Shown one piece after another: positions 27,562 to 35,776 of a stretch of DNA of 64,000 bases; the stretch's first letter is position 1; every line of letters starts with the position of its first letter. Below the pieces are notes generated by a model, which saw nothing but the letters and a program-made list of their open reading frames with translations, ran no database searches and was not told the origin of the DNA. The DNA comes from Herbaspirillum sp. CF444. Lineage in GTDB: Bacteria > Pseudomonadota > Gammaproteobacteria > Burkholderiales > Burkholderiaceae_D. Location: NCBI RefSeq assembly GCF_000282135.1, contig NZ_AKJW01000018.1, positions 248,001 to 312,000 on the forward strand, in the 5' to 3' direction. Position numbers and translations under genes: made by a program.

Positions 27562-28506
27562 ATGACGAATTTCATTGATCCCATCGATTTCGAAGCCCTG
27601 AAACAGGACGATACGCTGCCGTCGCCCAGCGGCGTGCGCCTCAACATCATGCGCATGTGCCGGCAGGAAGACGTCTCCCTGCCGGAGCTGGTGACGCAGA
27701 TCCAGGCGGATCCGGTGCTGGCCGGGCGCATCGTCAAGATCGGCAATGGTGCCTCGATCAACAAGGGGCGGCCGATCGTGGCGGTGAGCAAGGACGTGCT
27801 GCTGATGATCGGTTTGCATGCCGTGCGCCAGCTGGCCCTGGCGATTTCGCTGACCGCCGAGCGGCGCGACGACAATGACGGCGCCTGCCCCGGATTCGAC
27901 TACGCCACCTTTTGGGCGCGGACGGTGGCGATGGCCTGTGCCTCGCAGGCCCTGGCGGAATACTACGGCGACGCGCCGCCCAGCGAGATGTTCGCCAGCG
28001 GCCTGCTGGCCAATATCGGCCGGCTCGGCCTGGCGTCGGCGCGCCCCGCGGGCTACTCGGCGTTGCTGAGCGAAGACATCGATCCCGAACAGTTCCGCGC
28101 CGCGGAAAAAACACGCTTTGGCTACCACCATCTGGAACTGGCCGCCGCGATGATGCAGGACTGGGACATCCCGCGCCTGTTTTGCGAAGCGGTGTTGCAT
28201 CACGAGGCGCCGGAACAATCCGGCCTCCATGACGAGTCGCGCCAGTTGCGCCTGGCGCAGATGCTGCACGTGGCGGGCGCGGTGGCCGACTATTGCGTGG
28301 CCGCCGAGCAGGATCGGCTGGCTGCTCTGCAGGCGCTGCTCGATGCAGGCCTGCCGCTGGCCGGCGAAGTCGATCACGTGATCGCCATCTGCGATCGCAC
28401 CGCCCGCGACTGGATCGAATGGGGCTCGATGGTCAAGATCGCCACGCATGCCATGCCGCCCACGCGCGACGTGATGCAGCAATTGCTGGAACAGCCGCCG
28501 GAATAA
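27562..28506 (+). CDS. HDOD-domain protein
   Basis: A 314-aa soluble protein made of an HDOD domain from about residue 15: LPSPSGVRLNIMRMCRQEDVSLPELVTQIQADPVLAGRIVKIGN is the family's N-terminal signature, and FWARTVAMACASQALAEYYGDAPPSEMFASGLLANIGRLGLA its core. HDOD is a catalytically dead relative of HD-GYP domains, used in signalling and motility control. A final helix-rich segment has no recognised partner domain. It precedes a two-component cluster on the same strand. Confidence 0.88.
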   Translation: MTNFIDPIDFEALKQDDTLPSPSGVRLNIMRMCRQEDVSLPELVTQIQADPVLAGRIVKIGNGASINKGRPIVAVSKDVLLMIGLHAVRQLALAISLTAERRDDNDGACPGFDYATFWARTVAMACASQALAEYYGDAPPSEMFASGLLANIGRLGLASARPAGYSALLSEDIDPEQFRAAEKTRFGYHHLELAAAMMQDWDIPRLFCEAVLHHEAPEQSGLHDESRQLRLAQMLHVAGAVADYCVAAEQDRLAALQALLDAGLPLAGEVDHVIAICDRTARDWIEWGSMVKIATHAMPPTRDVMQQLLEQPPE

Positions 28507-28833
28507 AATTGCGTCGGGCTTTCCGTCGTTGCTGCTTTGCATTGCAAATTGAGTAACACTGTTTCAAGTTGCGTTCTGCCGCATCGCGCGTCGCCTTCCT
28601 TTCATCGGCGGCACAAAAATCAATGGCGGTTTGAAATTGTTTGTGAGACGATGCCAGAGCATAACTTGTTGGCATCAGCGTAACTTTCGATGACGTAAAT
28701 GCAAGAGGTGCATTGATCCGAGCGAGTCCGGATGCTTCCTTAAAATAAAAATCAGAAATTCGGGACGGCAGGCTGGAGTCCGGGGGCGGTCCGATCCATT
28801 TTTGACGTGTTTTTCCGGAGAGAGAAGCCGTTT
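28507..28833. other. Intergenic region before the histidine kinase
   Basis: About 330 bp. No gene, terminator or clear operator seen. The kinase promoter is presumably in the AT-rich stretch around 28740-28760. Confidence 0.5.
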
Positions 28834-30465
28834 ATGAAACTGTTCAAAAAAGGTCTGTTGCTGGTTGCGATTCCTGGCCTGTTTGAATTGGGTTTGCTGG
28901 GGGTGTTGTACAAGAGCCAGGAAAACGCCACGCAAGCCGAGGCGCGGACCTTGCATACCAAGGACGTCATCATCCAGGCCGCGGAAGTGCGCGAGCCGGT
29001 GTTGCTGCAATCGGCGCGCCTGCGGGCAGCCATCATCCTCAACGATCCCGGCGGTCTCGAAAAGACGGATCTGTGGGAGAGTATCGAAAAAGAAATCAAC
29101 GAGCTGCGCGATCTCGTCGTCGACAATCCTGCGCAGTTGCGCGCCACGGAACAGATCCGCGCATCGGTGAAGGAATACCGCGCCTGGACCGACAAGCAGA
29201 TCGAATTGCTCAGGAGCGGTCGTCGTGACGACCTGGTGGCCGAGTTGCGCGATCCGACGACGCTGCGCCTGATTCTGGTCATCCAGCGCCAACTGGCGGA
29301 TTTCATCAAGGTAGAAGGAGCGCTCGACGATGTGCGTCAGCAGCGTGCGGTCGAGGCGCGCCGGCTGCAGAACATTGCGCTGTGGGTGGCTTTGCTCGGC
29401 TCCGTCCTGGCGGCGGCGGTCGCGGCAAAGATCTTCAGCAAGGACGTCGGCGGCCGTCTTGCGGTGCTGACCGATAATGCCAGGCAGCTCAGCGAAGGCG
29501 GCGCCCTGGCCACGGCGGTCGGCGGCAGCGACGAGATCACGGAACTGGACCGGGTTTTGCATGAAACCCACGCGCGTCTCAAGCAGGCCGAAGACAACGC
29601 GCGCGTCTATCGCGAGCAGCTGGAGCGCCATGCGGGAGAACTGGCGCTGGTCAATGAGGACCTGCAGCGGCAGACGCAGGACAATGAAATGTTCATCTAT
29701 AGCGTGTCGCACGACTTGCGTTCGCCGCTGGTCAATCTGCAGGGCTTCAGCAAGGAGCTGCATCATTCGATCAAGGAAATGCGTGACACCATTTCCGACA
29801 GCAATCTCAACGACAACGACAAGAAACGCATCCACGACATGATTGAAGACGACGTGGAAGTGTCGCTCAAATTCATCCGCACGGCGGTCTCGCGTTCGGC
29901 GTCCATCATCGATTCCATGCTGCGCCTGTCGCGCGTGGGGCGCGTCGAATATCAGTCGCAGATGACCGACGTCAACGACATCGTCGGGAGGGTGATCGAC
30001 GCCATGAGCGCCACCATTCGCCAGCGCGAGGCGGTGGTGCTGTCGCAGCCGCTGCCGGCATGCTATGGCGACCCGACGGCGATTGAACAGATTTTCGGCA
30101 ACCTGATCGGCAATGCCATCAACTATCTCGATCCCAAGCGTCCCGGCACGGTGCGGATCGGCGTGTTGCCGTCGGACCCCGGCCAGCCGGATTTCCGCAC
30201 CTACTACGTCAAGGACAACGGCCTTGGCATTCCGGCCGATTACCTCGGCAAAATGTTTTCTGCTTTCAATCGTCTGCATGCGGACGTGGCTCAAGGGGAG
30301 GGCGTCGGTCTGGCGCTGATCAAGCGCATCGTGATGCGTCACGGCGGCAAGATCTGGGTCGAATCCACCGAAGGCGTCGGCACCACGTTCTATACCTCGC
30401 TGCCGGTGAAGCCGGCAGACAGCCCCGCAAGCCAACTTGCTCAAGGAGAACGGACTCATGGCTGA
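28834..30465 (+). CDS. Membrane sensor histidine kinase
   Basis: A 543-aa kinase. Helix 1 is at about residues 8-27, then a periplasmic, mostly helical sensor of about 155 residues (CHASE3-like in size), helix 2 near 186-206, a HAMP-like linker, and a coiled coil. The HisKA box is FIYSVSHDLRSPLVNLQGF with phospho-acceptor His293; the ATPase domain has DPTAIEQIFGNLIGNAINYL, DNGLGIP and GEGVGLALIKRIV. This composition matches phytochrome-style kinases that phosphorylate single-domain response regulators. The start has GGAGAGAG upstream. The stop overlaps the next gene. Confidence 0.92.
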   Translation: MKLFKKGLLLVAIPGLFELGLLGVLYKSQENATQAEARTLHTKDVIIQAAEVREPVLLQSARLRAAIILNDPGGLEKTDLWESIEKEINELRDLVVDNPAQLRATEQIRASVKEYRAWTDKQIELLRSGRRDDLVAELRDPTTLRLILVIQRQLADFIKVEGALDDVRQQRAVEARRLQNIALWVALLGSVLAAAVAAKIFSKDVGGRLAVLTDNARQLSEGGALATAVGGSDEITELDRVLHETHARLKQAEDNARVYREQLERHAGELALVNEDLQRQTQDNEMFIYSVSHDLRSPLVNLQGFSKELHHSIKEMRDTISDSNLNDNDKKRIHDMIEDDVEVSLKFIRTAVSRSASIIDSMLRLSRVGRVEYQSQMTDVNDIVGRVIDAMSATIRQREAVVLSQPLPACYGDPTAIEQIFGNLIGNAINYLDPKRPGTVRIGVLPSDPGQPDFRTYYVKDNGLGIPADYLGKMFSAFNRLHADVAQGEGVGLALIKRIVMRHGGKIWVESTEGVGTTFYTSLPVKPADSPASQLAQGERTHG

Positions 30466-30913
30466 TAGCGAAGAAGTAGGCATTCTGCTGGTCGAAGACG
30501 ACGACGGTCATGCACTGCTGGTGGAAAAGAATCTGCGTCGCGCCGGCCTGTCGAACGGTTTCCTGCGCCTCAAGGACGGGCAGGAGGCGCTGGATTATTT
30601 TTTCAATGCCGACGGCGCGCCGAGCAAGCCGGGCTTCGACTCCATCGTCGTTCTGCTGGACGTCAACATGCCGCGCGTGAACGGCGTCGACGTGCTCAAA
30701 CGACTCAAGGAAAACGACGTCACCGCGACGATTCCCATCATCATGCTGACCACCACCGATGATCCGCGCGAGATCGAGCGTTGCTACGATTACGGCTGCA
30801 ACCTCTACATCACCAAACCGGTGGAGTACGAGGCTTTTATCGAAGCAGTGCGCCGCCTCGGATTTTTCCTGCAGATCATCAAAGTCCCGACGGCGGGACG
30901 CAACCGCACATGA
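30458..30913 (+). CDS. Single-domain response regulator (Rcp1-like)
   Basis: A 151-aa receiver domain with no output domain. Phospho-acceptor Asp68 lies in VLLDVNMPRVNG, acidic residues in LLVEDDDGHALL, and the conserved Lys in YITKPVEYEAF. The insertion and C-terminal aromatic residues resemble regulators paired with phytochrome-type kinases. It starts inside the last codons of the kinase with AAGGAG upstream, so the two are translationally coupled and form a cognate pair. Confidence 0.92.
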   Translation: MADSEEVGILLVEDDDGHALLVEKNLRRAGLSNGFLRLKDGQEALDYFFNADGAPSKPGFDSIVVLLDVNMPRVNGVDVLKRLKENDVTATIPIIMLTTTDDPREIERCYDYGCNLYITKPVEYEAFIEAVRRLGFFLQIIKVPTAGRNRT

Positions 30914-31302
30914 CTGCGTCAGATCCCGTCATCCTGATCATCGAAGACGATGAGGGCCTGCGCATGCTGGCGCGGCGGCGTCTGGAGAAGCGCGGCTACA
31001 AGGTCGACAGCGCCGGCAGCATCGTACAGGCACGCAGCATGGTGCGCGACGGCGGATTCGATTTGCTGGTGATCGATTACCAGCTCGACGACAACATGAG
31101 CGGCCTGGATTTTTACAATGAGCTGCGCGAAGAGGGCGTGCACATTCCTGCGGTGATGTGCAGCGGTTTTTCCGACGAGTGGCACGTCAATGAAGCGCTG
31201 CGCTGCGGCATCGCGCATGTGCTGCCGAAAACCCAGGACTATCTCGACGAATTGCCGGACCTGGTCAGGCTGGTCCTGGAGCAGCAGGCCGGGACGGACT
31301 GA
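30910..31302 (+). CDS. Second single-domain response regulator
   Basis: A 130-aa receiver domain starting in an ATGA overlap with the previous regulator. Asp56 in LLVIDYQLDDNMSG is the phospho-acceptor and IIEDDEGLR the acidic pair. The usual KP motif reads LPKTQDYLD, so the Pro is replaced by Thr. The three genes are one operon; two receivers for one kinase suggests a phosphate sink or branched output. Confidence 0.9.
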   Translation: MTASDPVILIIEDDEGLRMLARRRLEKRGYKVDSAGSIVQARSMVRDGGFDLLVIDYQLDDNMSGLDFYNELREEGVHIPAVMCSGFSDEWHVNEALRCGIAHVLPKTQDYLDELPDLVRLVLEQQAGTD

Positions 31303-31310
31303 GGCGGCGT

Positions 31311-32075
31311 CTATCCGGCCTGTTCGGCGATGTTGCGCGCAGTGTTGTGTTTTGCCGCGGCTGGCGTGCCGATGCTGGCCAGCCAGCCGTTCCAGAAAGC
31401 GTGAGAGGCGTTCTGGAAACTGCGCCCGTATTGCAGCGTCCCGGAACGCAGGCCGGCCAGGCTGGCTTCCTGCGTGTGGGCGATTTCATGGGCATGGCCG
31501 ATCAGCCATTGCTCCACCATGCGTACGTCGAACTCCGGATGGAACTGCAGCGCCAGGCAATTGCGTCCCCACGAAAACGCCTGGTTGCGATAGCGGTCGG
31601 TCGCGGCCAGGTGCTTCGCTCCTTCCGGCAGGTCGAAGGTATCGCCGTGCCAGTGCAGCACGTGGGTGTCGTTGCCGATCAATTCTTCAATGCACGGGAT
31701 TTCTCCGGCGTGTTCGCCCGGTTGCAAAGGCCCCCAGCCGATCTCCTTGCCCGACGTGCCCGGATAGACGCGCGCGTGCAGCGCCGCCGCCATCAACTGC
31801 GCGCCGAGGCAGATGCCCAGCGTCGGCAGGTCGTCCAGCAGGCGCGCGCGCAGCCAGGCGATTTCGGCGCGCAGGTAGGGATAGGCGTCCATGTCGTAGA
31901 CCGCGATCGGGCCGCCCAGCACCACCACCAGATCGGCGTCCAGCGGCGAGATGGCCGGGAAAGAGTCCACGCCCACTTCGAAATAGCAGACCTCGAAGCC
32001 GCGCTTCTTCAGCAGGGGTTCCAGTTGTCCAAGGTTCTCAAACGAGACATGACGTAATGCCAGCACTTTCTTCAT
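31311..32075 (-). CDS. Class I glutamine amidotransferase
   Basis: A 254-aa GATase1 domain protein of the GuaA-N-terminal-like group. The nucleophile Cys lies in LGICLGAQLMAAAL and the His-Glu pair in ALQFHPEFD. The family releases ammonia from glutamine or acts on gamma-glutamyl amides; this stand-alone protein resembles putative GMP-synthase-like amidotransferases of unknown substrate. The start is the ATG after AGGAAGAAG; an upstream in-frame codon lacks a ribosome site. It is convergent with the response regulator, 8 bp apart. Confidence 0.88.
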   Translation of the reverse strand: MKKVLALRHVSFENLGQLEPLLKKRGFEVCYFEVGVDSFPAISPLDADLVVVLGGPIAVYDMDAYPYLRAEIAWLRARLLDDLPTLGICLGAQLMAAALHARVYPGTSGKEIGWGPLQPGEHAGEIPCIEELIGNDTHVLHWHGDTFDLPEGAKHLAATDRYRNQAFSWGRNCLALQFHPEFDVRMVEQWLIGHAHEIAHTQEASLAGLRSGTLQYGRSFQNASHAFWNGWLASIGTPAAAKHNTARNIAEQAG

Positions 32076-32180
32076 CTCTTCTTCCTGTTGCTTTGGCTGT
32101 AGCCGCATCGGCGGGAAATGCTTCGCTATATTTTAACGTATACAACGATTGGCCATTGCAAGCAAGGAGGAGCAGGCAAT

Positions 32181-32205
32181 CAAAAAGCCAGGCGCAGGCC
32201 TGGCT
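32181..32205 (-). terminator. Terminator after the TOBE-domain gene
   Basis: On the minus strand AGCCAGGC and GCCTGGCT pair around CTGC and are followed by a T run. Confidence 0.82.
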
Positions 32206-32278
32206 GAAATGCGGAGCGTGCTGCAACGATCGGTTACGGCCCTGCTCGCGCAGTGAGATTGTCGGTTTGCTATCGGAA

Positions 32279-32707
32279 CTATGCCTTCACGCCGACGATG
32301 ACGTGCGACGCCTTGAAGAAGGCGACCACAGGCTTGCCGGTCGCCAGGCCCAGCGACTCGGCGCTTGCCTGGGTGATGATCGCCGCCAGCGTCTGGCCGC
32401 CCTTGAGGCTGATTTCGACTTCGGTGTTGACCGCGCCTGGTTTGACGGACTTGATTGTGCCTTCCAGGCGATTGCGGGTCGACAGCTTGATGCCGTTGTC
32501 CGGCACCGACAGGATGACCCACGGCGCCTTGATCAGCGCGATGGCGTCGCTGCCGACTTGCAGGCCGAGCGATTTGGTGCTGGTGCGCGTGATGACGGCT
32601 ACCAGGCGGTCGCCGCCGCCGAGCGTGATTTCGATTTCGTCGTTGACCGCGCCGTCGTGGATGGCGGTCACTTTTCCGGAGAATTCATTGCGGGCGCTGG
32701 TGAGCAT
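32279..32707 (-). CDS. Tandem TOBE/Mop molybdopterin- or molybdate-binding protein
   Basis: A 142-aa soluble protein formed by two copies of the ~68-residue Mop/TOBE domain: SARNEFSGKVTAIHDGAVNDEIEITLGGG and STRNRLEGTIKSVKPGAVNTEVEISLKGG. Such di-Mop molbindins (ModG-like) store or buffer molybdate or tungstate in the cytoplasm. AAAGGAC precedes the ATG. No molybdate ABC transporter lies in the window, so this appears to be an orphan homeostasis gene. Confidence 0.88.
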   Translation of the reverse strand: MLTSARNEFSGKVTAIHDGAVNDEIEITLGGGDRLVAVITRTSTKSLGLQVGSDAIALIKAPWVILSVPDNGIKLSTRNRLEGTIKSVKPGAVNTEVEISLKGGQTLAAIITQASAESLGLATGKPVVAFFKASHVIVGVKA

Positions 32708-32920
32708 GGGATGTCCTTTGTCTTGATGGGGCGTGACTATAGCTGCACCGATCATAACGAAAATGCGCCAGGGCGTGCGTGCTCATCGCCGATTACCGGC
32801 TATATTTTTGCCGATATGAAACGGTGAGGGGTTGCGGCCTGCAGGCGTACTTTCCGCAGTGCGATCTTGTCCGGGGTATGTTACGATGCGGCCCGTTCAT
32901 GATTCAGTTGATGCCGTTGC

Positions 32921-33181
32921 ATGTCGAAACAACAGTTTTTGCTTGAAAGCCCCAAGGATACCGGCGACGACCGCGTGACCTTCATCATCCGCAACAACGG
33001 CACGGTGCTGCCGGGTTTCGTTTCCCGCGCGACGCTGATTTCCATCGGCGGCCTCACCAGCAACAACATCGTTGCACTGTATACCGAACACCGCGCGCGC
33101 ATCGCCGAGGCGGTCAAGAAGAAACTGGCCGAGCCCGGCCTGCGCCAGTACATTTCCCTCAGCCTGGAAGACCTCCAATAA
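32921..33181 (+). CDS. Hypothetical 86-aa protein
   Basis: A short soluble alpha/beta protein, MSKQQFLLESPKDTGDDRVT..., ending RQYISLSLEDLQ. I recognise no family. The codon use looks native and the ORF is followed by a hairpin (33190-33206), but the ribosome site is weak. It is divergent from the TOBE gene. The existence of the gene is likely but not certain. Confidence 0.55.
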   Translation: MSKQQFLLESPKDTGDDRVTFIIRNNGTVLPGFVSRATLISIGGLTSNNIVALYTEHRARIAEAVKKKLAEPGLRQYISLSLEDLQ

Positions 33182-33422
33182 GTCCTCCGGAAAGCGCATC
33201 GCTTTCGCCGGGATCTTCCTCCAATAGTGACGCACGGAAACTCAGCAAGCCCGGCGTAAGCCGGCGCTGTTATTTTGACGTGGAATCGTGAGGCGGGCGC
33301 GGCGGGCATGCTAATCTAGCGCCTGCGCGCAAAATGCACGACAAAAAGCAGGGCGCATGGACCGCCGCATCACGGCGCTACCGTGCGACGGCGTCGCACC
33401 GGCACTGAAGACGGGCCGGCCA

Positions 33423-33439
33423 TCTTCCCACTGGGAAGA
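33423..33439. promoter_or_regulatory. 17-bp palindrome, possible operator
   Basis: TCTTCCCACTGGGAAGA is symmetrical about a single central base and is directly followed by ATATAAAAAAATAT, which could hold a -10. It lies about 85 bp before the start of the PAS-GGDEF-EAL gene. Confidence 0.5.
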
Positions 33440-33471
33440 CATATAAAAAAATATCTTTGGAGACACAGGCG

Positions 33472-33510
33472 ATGGCACGCAACCGGCAACAGGTTCGCGG
33501 CCGGGCCTGA
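33472..33510 (+). CDS. Possible 12-residue leader peptide
   Basis: ATG with an excellent upstream TTTGGAGACACAGGCG encodes MARNRQQVRGRA and stops 14 nt before the TTG start of the PAS-GGDEF-EAL gene, in a different frame. It may couple translation to the downstream gene, which has a weak site of its own. Speculative. Confidence 0.3.
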   Translation: MARNRQQVRGRA

Positions 33511-33524
33511 TACGGGAAAAAAGC

Positions 33525-35717
33525 TTGAGAGCATTGCAAAGACGATTATCGAATGCGTTCGTCGCCATTCAGGCACGCTACGGCCGTTCGGCGCGCGCCC
33601 GCGGTGCGCATGCACGCGCGCACGCCTACGCTTGCCATCTTCATCAGCAGGTGCGCGCGCCCTCGGCCGATCTGGCGCGCAGTTTCCGTTATTTCGCCGA
33701 TCAGTCGCTGGTGGGCGTGTACATGCTGCGCAGCGACGGCACCGTGCTGCATGCCAACGACAAGATGGCCAACATGCTCGGTTACGAGTGCGCCGCCGAC
33801 CTGACCGGCCTGCACATCGGCAACCTGACCGCACCCGAAGATCTCGCCCTGCTGGAAGAAAACCTGCACGCGCGCCTGACCGGCGCGGAGGAGCACGTGC
33901 GCTATACCCACCGCATCCTCGGCCGCGACGGTACGCGCCGCTGGGTGGAAGTGCACGGCAGCGTGTGCCAGTACGAAGGCGGCACCGCGCTGGTGGAGAT
34001 GGCGCTCGACGTCAATCAGAAGGTGCAGTCCGAATGGCAGTCGCGTCTGGCCGACCGCGTGTTCGAATCGACCAGCGAAGGCATCCTGATCACCGATGCC
34101 GAGTTCCGCATCCTGGCCGTCAATCCCGCCTTCACGCGCATCACCGGCTATCATCCGGAAGAGGCGATGGACAAGCGTTCGCGCATGATGACCGGCCCCA
34201 GTGCGCAAGCGGAGATCAACCGCGGCATGCTGCAGCGCCTGGCCTCGGACGGCCACTGGCAGGGCGAGATGAAAGACCGCCGCAAGGACGGCAGCTGGTA
34301 TCCTGCCTGGCTGTCGATTTCCGCGATCCGCGACAACCAGGGCGGCATCACCAATTACGTCGGCGTGTTTACCGACAACACCATCCGCAAGGAAGCCGAA
34401 AACAAGCTGGCCTTCCTGGCCGACCACGACAGCCTGACGGGCCTGCTCAACCGCAACAGCCTGATGCGGATTTTTGCGCAGCAGATCGAGGCGGCGCAGA
34501 TCTCCGGCGACACGCTGGCCTTGTTCTTCATCGATCTCGACCGCTTCAAGACCGTCAACGACACGCTCGGCCATCATGCCGGCGATCAGCTGCTGGTGGC
34601 GGCGGCGGAGCGACTGCGCGAACAGCTGCGTCCGGACGACGTGCTGGCGCGTTTCGGCGGCGATGAATTCGTGGTGATCCTGGGCGGTTCGCCGCCGCAG
34701 GAAATGATTGCGGCGATCGCGCAGCGCCTGATCAACAGCATCCTGCGGCCGTTCACGGTGAACGGCCACGAAATGTTCATCAGCGCCAGCATCGGCAGCG
34801 CCGCCTATCCGGAACACGGCGAAGACGCCATCGCGATCCTGAAGAACGCCGACATCGCCATGTACCACGCCAAGGAACGCGGCAAGAACGCCTTCCAGTT
34901 GTTCAACAAGGAAATGAGCAATCACGCGCTGGAGCAGATGCTGCTGGAAAACAGCCTGCGCCATGCGATTGAGCGCAAAGAGTTCGAGCTGTACTACCAG
35001 CCGCAATTCTCGGCGCTCGACGGCGCCATTTGCGGCGCCGAAGCCCTGATCCGCTGGCGCCATCCGACGCGCGGGCTGGTGGCGCCGGGCATGTTCATCA
35101 CGCTGGCGGAGCAGACCGGCCTGATCGTGCCGCTGGGCGCCTGGGTGTTGCGCGAAGCCTGCCGCCAGGGCAAGGCCTGGCTCGATCGCGGTTACCAGTT
35201 CGGCCGCATCGCGGTGAACCTGTCTCCGCGCCAGTTTTCTTCCGACGATCTGCTGTCGACCATCGACAACGCGCTGGCGCAAAGCGGCCTGCCGTCGGCG
35301 ATGCTGGAACTGGAAATCACCGAAGGCGCGATCATGCAAAATCCGCAGGAAGCGGTGGTGCTGCTCAAACGCATGCGCGAACTGGGCGTGACGATTTCGG
35401 TGGACGATTTCGGCACCGGTTATTCGTCGCTGGCCAGTCTCAAGCAATATCCGCTCGACACGCTCAAGATCGACCGCAGTTTCGTCAAGGGCATTCCCGG
35501 CGACGCCGACGACATCGCCATCACCGAAGCCATCATTGCCATTGCGCACAAGCTGCATCTGCAGGTCGTGGCCGAAGGCGTGGAGTCGCAGGAGCAGCAC
35601 GACTTCCTGCGTGCCGCCGGCTGCGACATCGTGCAGGGCTATCTGCATTCGCAGCCCTTGTCGGCCGGCGAGATCGAAGCGCGCTGGTATCTGGGCGGCG
35701 CGCAAGCGGAGACCTGA
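33525..35717 (+). CDS. PAS-PAS-GGDEF-EAL c-di-GMP signalling protein
   Basis: A 730-aa soluble protein. The first ~50 residues are basic and Ala-rich; two PAS domains cover about 50-165 and 175-290. GGDEF is at 378-382 (ARFGGDEFVVIL) and the EAL domain begins AEALIRW with Glu506. Catalytic EAL residues are visible (LELEITEG, DDFGTGYSS, KIDRSF, AEGVE). Both halves look active. The start is a TTG with a weak GGGA site; a leader peptide ORF ends just upstream. No transmembrane helix, so it senses a cytoplasmic signal or binds a cofactor through PAS. Confidence 0.88.
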   Translation: MRALQRRLSNAFVAIQARYGRSARARGAHARAHAYACHLHQQVRAPSADLARSFRYFADQSLVGVYMLRSDGTVLHANDKMANMLGYECAADLTGLHIGNLTAPEDLALLEENLHARLTGAEEHVRYTHRILGRDGTRRWVEVHGSVCQYEGGTALVEMALDVNQKVQSEWQSRLADRVFESTSEGILITDAEFRILAVNPAFTRITGYHPEEAMDKRSRMMTGPSAQAEINRGMLQRLASDGHWQGEMKDRRKDGSWYPAWLSISAIRDNQGGITNYVGVFTDNTIRKEAENKLAFLADHDSLTGLLNRNSLMRIFAQQIEAAQISGDTLALFFIDLDRFKTVNDTLGHHAGDQLLVAAAERLREQLRPDDVLARFGGDEFVVILGGSPPQEMIAAIAQRLINSILRPFTVNGHEMFISASIGSAAYPEHGEDAIAILKNADIAMYHAKERGKNAFQLFNKEMSNHALEQMLLENSLRHAIERKEFELYYQPQFSALDGAICGAEALIRWRHPTRGLVAPGMFITLAEQTGLIVPLGAWVLREACRQGKAWLDRGYQFGRIAVNLSPRQFSSDDLLSTIDNALAQSGLPSAMLELEITEGAIMQNPQEAVVLLKRMRELGVTISVDDFGTGYSSLASLKQYPLDTLKIDRSFVKGIPGDADDIAITEAIIAIAHKLHLQVVAEGVESQEQHDFLRAAGCDIVQGYLHSQPLSAGEIEARWYLGGAQAET

Positions 35718-35737
35718 GCGCCGCCGGATGCATTATT

Positions 35738-35773
35738 AATGACGCCAATGACGCCAATGACGCCAATGACGGC
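35738..35773 (+). repeat. Tandem repeat of AATGACGCC (four units)
   Basis: Three exact 9-bp units and a fourth with one change, in the gap between the convergent stops of the GGDEF-EAL and secreted-protein genes. Possibly a slippage-prone spacer. Confidence 0.85.
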
Positions 35774-35776
35774 CCG

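Larger units (their letters stand above)
33182..33524. other. Intergenic leader region of the PAS-GGDEF-EAL gene
   Basis: It contains a 7-3-7 hairpin GAAAGCG CAT CGCTTTC (33190-33206) just after the previous stop, a perfect 17-nt palindrome TCTTCCCACTGGGAAGA (33423-33439) followed by an A/T-only stretch, and a short leader ORF (next entry). No larger gene seen. Confidence 0.55.
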
